Assembly: GCA_002049455.2 (NCBI GenBank)
Contig: KV918956.1
Coordinates: 82,542-146,541, forward strand
Source: Porphyra umbilicalis
Lineage: Eukaryota; Rhodophyta; Bangiophyceae; Bangiales; Bangiaceae
Direction of reading: 5' to 3'
Length of the DNA stretch: 64,000 nt
This document shows positions 24,841 through 35,639 of the stretch, piece after piece. Positions within the stretch are counted from its first letter, which is position 1, and each line of letters begins with the position of its first letter. The position numbers and the translations under genes are program-made. The notes beneath the pieces are model-generated. The model worked only from the letters and a program-made list of their open reading frames with translations, had not been told where the DNA came from and made no database searches.

Positions 24841-26643
24841 ATGACGGGCAAATGCCTTCTTTGCGGGTTTGACTTGGGACGAGATGACGAAGGGAACAAG
24901 CGGACGGGTTCACACTCGCAGCGCACATGTGCCCTGAAGTCTTACCCGTGCCTCCATCGCCTGCCCCCCACCCACCCATTCCACAAGGCCGGCACGTGCT
25001 ATCTCAAGGACTGCGCTTGCCTGGAGAAGTGCTCCAAGTGCCGGGCGGTGGGGCACCGCGTCGGAACGATGGTTCTCTCTCCGCAGCGTTTTGTCATGGA
25101 CGGCAGGACGGGAAACATCACGCGGCGGCGCGGTGCTCCGCCGCTGACTAAGTCTGATCTTGCCTGCACTTGGCTCCAGGAGAGCGACGTCGTTGAGTGG
25201 GTTCGGGTGCAGCACGCGGCTTGCTGGCAGGAGTGGCGCGAGGCGCAGGAGCTCGCCGCCTCTGCGGCGCGGCTCGCCGCCAACGTTCACGAGGTTGGGT
25301 GGGACGTCATCGAGGCGGCCAATGTAATGGACGTGAACGGTGTCGCCGCCGCGACGAATGGGGTCGAGAACCGTGCTCATTTTGAGTCGATGGTCGCCGC
25401 TGCGGACGAGACGGGCCAGACGGCCGTTGGGGCGGCCTTGGTGGCAGCAACCGGCGGTGCCGCCGCCATAGTGCGGGAGGGGGGGGGGCGTGTTGGGCGC
25501 GGAGGCGGCAGCGCGGCTGCGGGGCGGGGGCGAATCGGGCGGGGTGGCCGTGGTGCGGGGGCGGCGTCCGGTGGGAACGGTGGCGATCGCGGGACTGCAG
25601 CAGAGGCGCCTACGGCGTCTGTAAGGCAGCGCGGCGCCACCGCGGCGGCCAATCATGCGCCATTGTCGCTTGTGGGGGGGAACGGGGCGGTGGGTGTCGA
25701 TGCAGCGCCCTTGCGCCCGTCCGGTGAGCTCGCATGGGACCGCCGCGTGCGTGGTCGCGGCGATGTCCGCGGTGGTCGTGTGGGCCGCGGCAGTCGCCGT
25801 GGAGCGTCGTCTTCAACGATGCAGTCTGGTCGGGCGCCGGCGGGCGGTGCGGCGGGGGGCTCGCCGGGCAGCCATGACGGCGGTGGCGGCTCGTCTGTGC
25901 TTCCTGGGGGCGGCACAGGCGGTCGTTCTTTGGAGGACACGGGGTCGCGCTCCGCCGCGCAGATGCAGCGGGTGCACACGGGGCTCATGCACGCCAACGC
26001 GATGCGTGCTGCCGATGGCGTGTCGCGCTTGATTGCTACAGGCGCCGGATCAACGGACGGGGTGCGTGTCGGGGCGGCGGCCGCGGCGCGCGCTGGCGTC
26101 CGCGAGGATGCCCCGGCGGTCCGCGCCACCCCTATCGACTCTGCGACGCCCTTTCACCTGCGGTGGAAGGCGGGAGAGAGCCGCAAGTATGAGGGGGTGG
26201 TGACGTTTGAGTGCCCCGCTATCAGCGCGCTGTCGCCCGAGGAGCTCGCGCGGAAGGTCTTCCGCGGCGCGCTGGGCGTGCAGGCGGCTGTCTTTCCGGC
26301 GATGGAGCAGGATTTCATCCAAGCCGCGACGGACAACTTCCTGATCGGCATGAACATCACATGCGGCGTCGTGTCGCCCGCGGACGTGGCGGAGCAGTTG
26401 GTCTCTCGGCGGACGATGTTTTCCAACAGCAACCTCCTCTCTCTTATTGGGTGTTGGGTCAAGAAGTATATTGACTCGAACGTCACGGCATCTCGGGTGC
26501 TCGGCGTGTCTCTCGGGGGGGAGGCGACGTGGGACAGAGAGCTTGCGACCGCTACGGGGGGCTCGGCACAAAGGCGGGGCTCGGCGAGGAGCCGCCAGGG
26601 CGGCTCTGGTGGCGGCGATGAGGAGGACAATGACGATGACTAA
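24841..26643 (+). CDS. Cys-cluster, RGG-rich protein of unknown function
   Basis: Single-exon frame of 600 residues from ATG at 24841; the upstream in-frame extension is low complexity, so the ATG is preferred. Residues 3-72 hold nine Cys (5, 8, 30, 37, 53, 58, 60, 64, 67) with His nearby, suggesting a zinc-binding module. PLTKSDLACTWLQ (from residue 101) closes this conserved part. Its spacing is shared with the 45.4 kb minus-strand gene. Next comes a helical segment (WREAQELAASAARLAANVHE), then about 250 residues of Gly/Arg-rich sequence with RG/RGG-type motifs, typical of RNA-binding or phase-separating linkers. A conserved-looking C-terminal domain follows (ATPFHLRWKAGESRKYEGVV; NFLIGMNITCGVVSPADVAE; LLSLIGCWVKKYIDSN), and the protein ends in an acidic tail. 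I recognise no known family. It could be a host protein or an accessory protein of a local transposon. Confidence 0.6.
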   Translation: MTGKCLLCGFDLGRDDEGNKRTGSHSQRTCALKSYPCLHRLPPTHPFHKAGTCYLKDCACLEKCSKCRAVGHRVGTMVLSPQRFVMDGRTGNITRRRGAPPLTKSDLACTWLQESDVVEWVRVQHAACWQEWREAQELAASAARLAANVHEVGWDVIEAANVMDVNGVAAATNGVENRAHFESMVAAADETGQTAVGAALVAATGGAAAIVREGGGRVGRGGGSAAAGRGRIGRGGRGAGAASGGNGGDRGTAAEAPTASVRQRGATAAANHAPLSLVGGNGAVGVDAAPLRPSGELAWDRRVRGRGDVRGGRVGRGSRRGASSSTMQSGRAPAGGAAGGSPGSHDGGGGSSVLPGGGTGGRSLEDTGSRSAAQMQRVHTGLMHANAMRAADGVSRLIATGAGSTDGVRVGAAAAARAGVREDAPAVRATPIDSATPFHLRWKAGESRKYEGVVTFECPAISALSPEELARKVFRGALGVQAAVFPAMEQDFIQAATDNFLIGMNITCGVVSPADVAEQLVSRRTMFSNSNLLSLIGCWVKKYIDSNVTASRVLGVSLGGEATWDRELATATGGSAQRRGSARSRQGGSGGGDEEDNDDD

Positions 26644-26989
26644 GCAGGATCGGGGGGGTCCAATGGGAGTGACGTTGGCGACTCGGGGGAGGAGGAGGAG
26701 GAGGGGGGGGGAGCTGAGCGAGAGGCTTGTGGGCGGGTTGGGCAACTGGGTGTGTGGTTGTTGTTTCGTTGGCACTTGTTTTTTACGGTATCCCCTCCTT
26801 CACTCTGTTCAGCATTGCCATCTCATCCAACGTGGCGGCCGTCGACGAGTCAACGCAGGTGTTTATATTGCCGCCGACGGCCACGGACCTGAGTGCGCGT
26901 GTCGCCAACACAGCAGCCACGTCCTGCTCATCAGCCCTGTTGTACCCCCCCACCCCCCTCGTGTGTCCGTCTGCGCCTCCATGGCGCCG

Positions 26990-27604
26990 ACGGAGGAACC
27001 GATGGCGGCAGCGGCGGCGGCGACGGCAGTGGCGTCGTGCGTCTGCCGCCGCTGACGGCCGCGGACGAGGCGATGGCGGGCGGCGGCGGCGGCGACGGCA
27101 GTGGCGTCGTGCGCCTGCCGCCGCCGACGGCCTCGGACGAGTCGATGGTGGGCGGCGGCGGCGGCGACGGCAGTGGCGTCGTGCGTCTGCCGCCGCCGAC
27201 GGCCGCGGACGAGGCGGTGGCGGGCGGCGGCGGCGGCGACGGCAGTGGCGTCGTGCGCCTGCCGCCGCCGACGGCCTCGGACGAGTCGATGGCGGGCGGC
27301 GGCGGGGGCGGCGGCAGTGGCGCCGTGCGTCAGCCGCCGCCGCAGGCCACGCACCCGAGAGCGCGTGTTGTCGACGCAGCCGTCACGTCCCGCAGACCTT
27401 CCGCATTGCACCGCCCCCCCCATCTTGTTCGTCTGCACCGTCGTGGCGACCACGGAGGAGTCGATGGCGGCGGCGGCGGCGGCGACGGCAATGGCGAGGT
27501 GCGTCTGCCGCCGTCGAGCGACACGGCCGAGGCGATGAGGGGCGGCGGCGGCGGCGACGGCAGTGGCCACGTGCGTTGGCCGCCGCGGACGGCCGCGGAC
27601 GAGT

Positions 27605-27637
<33 letters not shown>

Positions 27638-28790
27638 CGGCAATGGCGAGGTGCGTCTGCCGCCGTCGCCGGCCGCGGACGAGTCGATGGCGGCGGCGGT
27701 GGCGGCCACGGCAGTGGCCGCGTGAGCCGCCGCCGCCGACGGCCACGCACCCGAGCGCGCGTGTCGCTGATGCAGCCGTCACGCCCCGCTAACCCGCGGC
27801 ATTGTACCGCCCCCCCCGTCTTGTTCGTCTGCACCCCCGTGGCGACCACGGAAGAGTCGGCGACGGCGGCGGCGGCGGCGACGGCAGTGGCGAGGTGCGA
27901 CTGCGGCCGCCGCCGGCTGCGGACCAGTTGGCGGCGGCAGCGGCGGCGGCGAAGGCAGTGGCGATGTGCCTCTGCTACCGCCGCCGGCTGCAGACCAGTT
28001 GGCGGCGGCAGCGGCGGCGGCGAAGGCAGTGGAGATGTGCCTCTGCCGCCGCCGCCGCTGCAAACCTGTCGGCGGCGGCGGCAGCGGCGTGGGCGAAGGC
28101 AGTGGCGAGGTGCGTCTGCCGCCGCCACTGGCCGCAGACCAGTCGGCGGCGGCGGCGGCGGCGGCGATGGCAGTGACGACGTGCCTCTTCCGCCGCCGCC
28201 GGCCGCGACCCAGTCGGCGGCGGCCGCGGCGGCGGCGACGGCAGCGGCGTCGTGCTTCTGCCGCCGCCGCTGGCAGCGGACCAGTCGGCGGCGGCGGCGA
28301 CGGCAGTGGCGACGTGCCTCTGCCGCCGCCGCTGGCCGCGGACCAGTCGGCAGCGGCGGCGGCGGCGGCGACGGCAGTGGCGACGTGCCTCTGCCGCCGC
28401 CGCTGGCCGCGGACCAGTCGGCAGCGGCGGTGGCGGCGGCGACGGCAGTGGCAACGTGCCTCTGCCGCCGCCGCTGGCCGCGACCCAGGCGGTGGCGGCA
28501 GCGGCGGCGGCGGAGGCAGTCACGACTTGCGTCTGCCGCCGCCGCCGGCCGCTGATGAGTCGTCGGCGGCGGCGGCGGCGGCGACGGCAGCGGCGTCGTG
28601 CGTTGCCGCCGCCAGTGGCCGCGGAACAGTCGGCGGCGGCGGCGGTGTTGGCGACGGCAGTGGCGAGGTGCGTCTGCCGCCGCCGACGACAGCGGACTCG
28701 CGCGCGCGTGTCGCGAACTCAGCCGCCACGTCCTGCTCCCCGGCCCTGTTATACTCCCCCCCCATCTTGTCCGTCTGCGTCGTCGAGTCG
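26990..28790 (+). repeat. G+C-rich minisatellite array 1, 72-bp unit
   Basis: The unit containing GACGGCAGTGGCGTCGTGCG followed by a CTGCCGCCGCC block and GACGAGTCGATGG recurs with an exact spacing of 72 bases at 27031, 27103, 27175 and 27247. It continues in degenerate form, with variable GGC-triplet expansion, to about 28790. Because 72 is a multiple of three, frames stay open through the array on both strands, producing long but meaningless ORFs. Confidence 0.85.
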
Positions 28791-30284
28791 ATGGCGGCGG
28801 CGCGGCGGCGACAGCAGTGGCGAGGTGCCTTTTCTGCCGCCACGCGTTCCGTCCGCCGCGACGCTGGGCCGCCGAGCACGGCGCTGGCAACGGCAGCCCC
28901 GAAACAGGGTTCCCAGCGCCGGCGCGCACGGCATTGGCGTCAAAGACACCGGCGGCGCACGGTGGGAGCGCCGCTGCCGCCGCCGCCGCCGGCCAGGGGG
29001 CGCGGTCGTCCGCGATGCCGACTGCGCCGGGCGCTCCGGCAACAACGGTGTCGCTGACCACAGCGGCGCCGCCGGCCAGCGCAACGAAGGTGGCAAGGCC
29101 GGGACGTGCAGCACCGCGCTTTGTCGCAGCTGATCACGTGGCCGGCTCCGCGGCCGCTGATTGGGCGGGCGTAGCTGATCAGCCGGACGGCGCTGACGGC
29201 GTCGCGACCATTGCAGGTCGCGCGGACGCGCCGCAGCCGGACAGGTGACCAGCGCCGACGTCGCCGCCGCTGAGCGGCTTCATCTGGTCTCTGACCGTTG
29301 CCGCAGCGGCCCCCGGTCACCTGTTGCGCGGCCACCGCCTCTCGCCCCACTCCACTCTTGTGGCCGCCGCGGACAGACCCAGACAAGCCACCAACGCTGC
29401 CACCGGCGTGCGCGGCTGCCCAAATGGGGGAGGAGGTGGAGGGGAAGGGGACCGAGGGGGTGGCGGGAGAGCGGCACCCAGTTGCTGGCACTGAGCGTGG
29501 CGGCTTCCACACGCACGGCGTCGGTTGGCGTCGGCGCCGGGCACGCCGAGACTGCCAGCGTTGGCGCAGCCGCGCCGGCTACGAGGGCGCCGCCGCTCCA
29601 TGGGCCGCTGCCGCAGCGGCGCAGCGGCGCCACCGGCCGCGAGAGCCGCTGCCCCCCGCCGCCGTCGCCCGTGCAGCTCCCGTCGTCAACATCGCGCTGT
29701 CCGCCGCCACCCGAACGCTCCAATCGCGGCCCATCCGGATGGCGCACGACGGTGAACAGCCAGCGGGGGCCAAGGGGTGAGGCACGGGCGAGGGGGCGCG
29801 GGGCAGGCGAGAAGGCGGCGCCTCGCCAAGACGGAGCCCCGGCACCGTCGGTCGGCCGACGCGCCGCGCTCGAGGGAGCGCCTTCGTAGAACCTGTACGA
29901 GGTGGCGGCGGCAGCCGCCCGGGACGGCATCAGTGGCACGAATGCCCCGCCGCCGCCACCGCGCCCGCCGCCGCTGTTGCAGTCGCCGCCGCCGCCGCCA
30001 CCGCTGCCGCTGCCGCCGCGGCCACCGTCGCCGCCACCACCGCCGCCATCACAGGTACTTCTGTCGCCCCCGCTGCTGCGGCCTCCTCTGCTGCAGCCGC
30101 CGCTGCTGCAGCCGCCGGTGCTACAGCCGCCGCCGCCGCCGCCACCGCCGCTGCTTTGGTCTGCCAAGTTAAGCGGAGGGGAAGGGGTCGGGTGGGGTAG
30201 GGTGGGGCGGGCGGGTTCGGGTTGATGGTCAGGGAAACGCCGCGCGGATCCAGCGTAGGTACTTTTTAGTCCGACGGCCGCGGT
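28791..30284. other. Spacer between the two minisatellite arrays
   Basis: G+C-rich with Ala/Gly-type frames open on both strands and a GCC/CCG-rich patch at 29940-30165. A short A+T-richer interlude is near 30165-30260. No gene is supported. Confidence 0.45.
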
Positions 30285-31010
30285 CGAGTCAATGGCGGCG
30301 GCGACGGCGGCGACGGCAGTGGCGACGTGCCTCTGCCGCCGCCACAGGCCGCAGACGAGTCCATGGAGGCGGCGGCGGCGGCGACGGCAGTAGCGACGAG
30401 CCTCTGCTGCCACCTCTGGCCGCGGACCAGTCGGCCGCGGACCAGTCGGCGGCGGCGGCGGCGGCGGCGACGGTAGTAGCGACGTGCCTCTGTCGCCGTT
30501 GCCGGCCGCGGACCAGTCGGCAGCGGCGGCAGCGGCGGCGACGGCAGTGGCGACGTGCGTCTGCCGACACCACCGGCCGCAGACGAGTCGATGGAGGCGG
30601 CGGCGGCGGCGACGGCAGTAGCGACGTGCGTCTGCCGCCGCCGCTGGCCGCGGAGCAGTCGGCCGCGGACCAGTCGGCGGCGGCGGCGGCGGCGGCGACG
30701 GTAGCAGCGACGTGCCTCTGTCGGCGTTGACGGCCGCGGACCAGTCGGCAGCGGCGGCGGCGGTGGCGACGGCAGTGGCGACGTGCGTCTGCCGCCACCA
30801 CCGGCCGCAGACGAGTCGATGGAGGCAGCGGCGGCGGCGACGGCAGTAGCGACGTGCGTCTGCCGCCGCCGCTGGCCGCGGAGCAGTCGGCGGCGGCGGC
30901 GGCGGCGGCGACGGCAGTGGTGACGTGCCTTTGCCGCCGCCGACGACCACGGACGAGTAGATGGCGGCGGCGGCGGCGGCGACGGCAGAGGCGTGGTGCG
31001 TCAGCCGCCG
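30285..31010 (+). repeat. G+C-rich minisatellite array 2, same unit family as array 1
   Basis: Units carrying GACGGCAGTGGCGACGTGC and GCAGACGAGTC are in the same orientation as array 1. The array ends about 580 bases before the first Met of the Enhancer of zeste homologue. Confidence 0.8.
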
Positions 31011-31590
31011 CTGCCGACTACGGACCCGAGCGCGCGCGTCTGCAACGCTGCTGCCACGTCCCCTCCCTTGGCGTGTTGGACCCTTCCCGCCACTCGTCTG
31101 TCTTTGCCTTTGTGGTGTCGTCGGTCGATTAGATGGTGGCTGTGGTAGTGGTGTTGGCAGCTGCCCGACAGGGACGTGCATTCGGCTGCAGGTGCTCCGG
31201 CGGTCAGCAGCATGCCCTCGTCTTCAGAATACCAGCGGAATGGGGGTTGTCAGCAGAAGTGTGCCCGAGCTGTGATTGCAATTGGCATGCCACAGAGACA
31301 TGCACGACGGAGTTTTGTAGTTACTATCGTATATTCGCTGCCATTTCAAACAGGCAGGCGCTCACGGGCCGTGTGGCAGTGTTGACAAGTTTGTACGTGA
31401 GTATTTTGACGATTCGCTGTTCAGTCAAATGTCAAGCACCCAGGCCCTGTCTTCGCCGGCTGTCATTGTCTTCTGGGTGCTTGCGTGCTCCTCGCAGCTC
31501 GTCGCTTGCACGACACTGGTGGTCTAGTGCGCGTCTGTGCAGTACGTTCGTGGCGCCGGCTCCTTCCCCTGTCGCGCCCTGGGGCCCCTT
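31011..31590 (+). promoter_or_regulatory. Probable 5' region of the Enhancer of zeste homologue
   Basis: The segment drops to moderate G+C between the minisatellite and the first Met at 31591. It must hold the promoter and 5' UTR if transcription starts locally. No TATA-like element or other specific site can be assigned. Confidence 0.3.
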
Positions 31591-34500
31591 ATGGACACTG
31601 ACCATCTTTTGGAGTGGCCAGAGCTGGACCTGCCTGTTGATGGAGACGACGCTGCACGTGCGGGTGATGCGGAACGCTTTGGAGGCTGTCCTGTGGACTC
31701 CGTGCTCCGCACCGCGCGTCGCCACACGCTACGATGCCACCGCGTAGCGGTGGAAGTCGCCATCCGCGTCAATCGAGCGGCAGCGGAACGGCAACGCCGT
31801 GCAGTTGCGGTGGCTGCGCCGAGCGACTCCACCCCGCCAGTGCTAGCGACACTGGAGGTGGCTCGCCTTGCTGGCGGGCGAGCCGACGGAGGCGTTGATG
31901 CGGGGTCTCTGGTTCGGGAGAACGGTGTTTGGTGTGATTGTCGGGACGAGGAGGGGGTGGGGGGAACCGCAGGTGAGGCTATTGGCGGCCACTTTCATGA
32001 TGGCGCTGCGCCGCGGGTCGGAGACGGTGGCGCCACCAGCAACGAGGTGGCGTCGGTCGCATTGTCTACGAAGGTGGGCATTAGGCACCTTGTCAATCGC
32101 TCTGGTGGTGCTGACGGGCGACATGGCGCAGACGACGTCTTGGGTCGCATATGCGGGGACAGGGCCAGGACGGGCAGGAGCGATGTCGGCGGCGTTGTGC
32201 GTCCACCACCATCAAAGCTGCGGCGTTTGTCCTCGCACGGCCGGCGGGCGCTTGACCGCGGTGGTGCGCCACGTACCATTTGTTCCGCCTTCAAGACTTT
32301 CTACGGCTGGGGCTGGGACGTCAGGGCCCGTTCTCAGTTGCCGCTTCCTGCCCCTGGCTCAGTGCGGGTCACGGCACTCTCGGCCGAGGTGCAGTTGCCA
32401 GTGCACACGTACTACGTCCCCACCCGCCGTTCTTGGCGGCGCGCTGAGGAGGATCCCGGCATGCGGTTTGTGCCGTACATGCGGGCGACGACTGGCTCGT
32501 TTGCCGAGTCGGCGCGTGCCGCATTGTTGGACAGATGGAACGGCCGGGTTGACAGCGACGCGAGCGACGCATCCGATGAGGACCGTGGGAATCGCGGGGC
32601 ACAATACAACCGGCTACCGCAGCGGATGAGGCGCCTTGCTGTGCGAGTGGGAGTGGGCGCGGCGGTCGGGATGTTTGGACAGGGGACGGCGGTTGTGGGA
32701 GCTATTGCTGCTTCACTGGGTTGCAGCACTGCGGAGGTGAGGTGCCGAGTAGCGCTCATTGAGCGTCGGTCCCGTGACCATGCGGCATTGCGGGCGAAGC
32801 GCGCGGCCCGTATGGCGCGCCTTTACGCCGTCAAGCAGATGACCGGCGGTGCCAGCTTGGCCGTCGTGCTCGGCAGTGGGGCGGCGCGGTTGCCGTCGAT
32901 GACGGCCGACGGGCGACTTGTTGCTGCTGGGTTTGGGCGTGTGGAGGCGCCGCCTGAGCGCTGAGAGGTTTCTCGGGTTGCTGCTGAGACGTCTCTCGAT
33001 GGGGTGGCCGCCGGGCTTTCTCCAGCGAGTCGCAGATGGGCGGTGCGGCAAGCTGTCTCAGTCGCGCAGGTGCTGGCAGTGGAGGACTGGCGACGAGCAG
33101 ACGCTCACGACGTGCGTTTGCTTAGCGGCCCGTTGCGGTCGCCGGACGTCTTCTCAGGTGCTCAGTGCGGCTCCAGCGCGGGCGTGACGGCGGTCGGTGC
33201 TGGTGGTGGGGACGCAGCGCGCCATGGTGAGGACGGGGGGGCTGGACGCCATGTGATTGACACATTGGTGCTTGGGAGAGACTCGCTTGCCAGGTTGCTC
33301 TGTCGCGTCTGCTTGCGCTACGCCTGCCGCCTGCATTCCACCAATCCGTCCGATCCTCTGTCGGCACCGCCTTCCGCCCTGCCTGTGCGGCCGCCGCCTG
33401 ACCCATCCCGCCGTTCCCAGCCCGCGGGGAGCGCCTACCATGGGAAGCAGAGAGCAGATGCGTCTTCTTTTGTGGCCGTCGGTGGTGGCTCGGCTAAGGT
33501 GTCCAGCGGGTGCGGCGATTGTCGCCTCGCTCCCAGGTCGCATCGAGTGGACGACGATGGGCATGTTGCCGCCGTCGTGGGGGCGTGGACAGCAGACCAG
33601 ATTGCCCTGCTGCGCGCTGGCGCCGCCATTGTCGGCCGAAGCGACACGTGCCGGCTTGCCCGTTTTGTGCCTGGGCAGTCGTGCCGTGCTGTGGCGGTGT
33701 ACCTTAACGCAGGCTGCTTGCGTCACGGCGCTTTTGCGGCCGTCTCCGCCCCGGTGGAGGACCCGCGGGATGCTGACGGAGAGAGCAGCTCCCCGTCGGT
33801 GTCGTTGGGCCTGTCGCAAGCTGCGTCGGCCCAGAGACCCCGGCGTCAAGGGGCGACGACATCGCCGGCTGCGGATCGGAGCAGCCAAGCCGGTGGCCGC
33901 GCCCTCGACTTTGTGCCTTGCTTCCATCAGGGCACTTGCACTGTGGCGGCATGTCGGTGCGCGCGCGCCGACATCCCCTGCGAAAAGTATTGCGGCTGTG
34001 CGCGCCTCCGGTGGGCGTCTGTCGACCCCAGTGTGCCTCCGGCTGCCTCATCCACCCTCGCCGCCGCAAAGAGGACACCTGTGGACGCAGTGGTGGAGCA
34101 CGAGGCGAAGGTGCAGCCAAGTGGCGGCGACAGCTTCGAGGTAGACAACGGCAGCAGCGGTTCGGCGACGCACGACGACGCGTTGACAGCGTACCAGCCG
34201 TCGTCATCGCCAAGCGATAGCGACAGCACCGCGGACGAGGACGAGGTCGCGGAGTCTGTGTCCTTCGAGGCGCTGTCGCCACTCGACATCGACAGCTCCG
34301 TGAGGGAGGAGGTCGCGGTCGCGGCACAGAAGACGGCGACGTCACCAATCGACGTCGACGGCTTGGACGAAGAGGAGGACGCGATGGCGACACACCGGCG
34401 GGCGGCGCCGCCAATCGACGTCGACGGGTTGGAGGAGGAGGTCCTTATGGCCGCACACAAGGCACCGAAGTCGCCAATCAACGTCGACGGCTCCGAGGAA

Positions 34501-35406
34501 GAGGAGGTCGCGGTGGCGGCGCACAAGGCGGTGACGTCGCCAATCGACGTCGACGGCTCCGAGGAAGGGGAGGACGCGATGGCGACACACCAGCGGGCGG
34601 CGCCGCCAATCGACGTCGACGGGTTGGAGGAGGAGGACGACAGCTGGGGCCGGGAGGTACCTGGATCGCCTCCTGCCGCGCACTCCTGTATGACCGGGTC
34701 TTCACATGTGGCCAGCGCTCCGGCGCCCGGGTCACGACTGTGCTCACGCCGTGTTTGGTGTGAGTGTCCCGCGCCGGGGCGCTGCGCGACAGATGAATGT
34801 CCATGCTTCGCGTGCGACCGCGAGTGTGACCCCGACGCGTGCTGGTCGTGCGGGGCGCATTGGGACCCGGCGACAGGTGTGGACGGGGAGCAGCCCTTTG
34901 GCGGTGTTGGCCGACAGCGCCTGGCCTTGGTTCGCACTGTCGGTGTGCTGGCGGCTGATGACCCAGTAGTCGGCGGCGTCGCTGGCAGCAGGCGCTGCCG
35001 GAACGTGCAGCTGCAAGTCGGCCTGCGAGTGCGTCTCGTGTTGGGTCGGTCGAACGCTCACGGCTTTGGCGTGTTTGCCGCCGAGCGGGCGTCCCAGGGG
35101 GATTTCGTCGGCGAGTACGTTGGGGAGATGGTACCACACGACGACGCGCACGCCAGAGGGCGTGTTTACGACGCTTTTGGAGTCAGTTATTAGTACACAC
35201 TCACCCGCTCCCTCGTCCTTGACGCGAGTCGTGTCGGCAGCCGATTGCGGTATGTGAACCACAGCAGGGTGAGAGCCAATCTACAGCCCAAGCTGTTGAG
35301 CATCTGCGGGTACATGAGGGTGGGGTTAATTGCTCTGCGCGACTTATTCCCTGGCGAGGAGCTGTTTTTTGACTACGGGTACGAGGAAGACGGATGGCGT
35401 GAGTGA
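31591..35406 (+). pseudogene. Enhancer of zeste homologue (PRC2 H3K27 methyltransferase), one frame broken by two stops
   Basis: E(z)/EZH proteins are the catalytic subunit of Polycomb repressive complex 2 and methylate histone H3 Lys27 in the nucleus. One frame from ATG 31591 to TGA 35404-35406 carries the family's parts in order. These are an EBD-like block (MRFVPYM..ALLDRWNGRVDSD, near residue 290), a LLCRVCLRYACRLH block (near 570) equivalent to the NLFCRRC..DCxLH motif, and a SANT2-like repeat starting AWTADQIALLR. The first CXC half is PCFHQGTCTVAACRC..CEKYCGC; an acidic insertion of about 235 residues follows; the second CXC half ends CPCFACDRECDPDACWSCG. The SET domain has SNAHGFGVFAAE, GEYVGEM, YVNHS and GEELFFDYGY. 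Two in-frame stops interrupt it: TGA at 32962-32964 and TAG at 35191-35193. The second sits where EZH2 has Leu in the SET core, with the spacing of conserved residues on both sides unchanged. A phase-0 intron could hide the first stop; the second is hard to explain by splicing. Alternatives are sequencing error or a recent pseudogene. Confidence 0.85.
34265..34650 (+). repeat. Coding tandem repeat: acidic PIDVDG units inside the split CXC domain
   Basis: Six units of 21-22 residues follow one another. Each has a P(I/L)(D/N)(V/I)D core followed by an acidic run and an Ala/His-rich stretch (for example SPIDVDGSEEEE.. and PPIDVDGLEEE..). The nucleotide units (about 66 bases) are similar but not identical. 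They form part of the insertion (about 34000-34735) between the two halves of the CXC domain. Confidence 0.85.
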
Positions 35407-35639
35407 CCTTTACTTTATTTCAGAGGGCCTTTGGCCAAGAGTCGAGTAGGCATATGAGGAGGAGGAAACCATTCGAGTCAGGAGGTCTTCCCATAACACC
35501 CGCATGGAACAGGCCGGCGAGAAACTCTCTCTCGACGAGGAGGCGATGACCGCACGACGCCGAGACCATAGGCACTCGCCGTGTCGGACGCGGCTGGCGC
35601 TGTGGCGCGCGGCGGCGTATCGCAGCGACGGCGGGATGA

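Noticed and set aside
26863..29061. Minus-strand open frame of 732 codons, and a similar 633-codon frame at 29280-31181
   Set aside because: They translate the 72-bp G+C-rich arrays. The unit is a multiple of three, so frames stay open on both strands; the products are Arg/Ala/Pro repeats with no domain.
35114..35193. Intron hiding the TAG in the SET domain (donor-like GTACGT at 35115, acceptor TTATTAG)
   Set aside because: Removing it would delete the conserved EYVGEM block and shift the frame. Alignment with EZH2 shows exact spacing without an intron.
1..35193. Reassignment of TAG or TGA to an amino acid, suggested by in-frame stops in three conserved genes
   Set aside because: TAG ends the 23073 gene, the zinc-finger gene and the membrane-protein gene, and TGA ends GPC1 and the transposase, each at a plausible protein end. 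The interrupted genes are two transposons and one E(z) copy, better explained by mutation.
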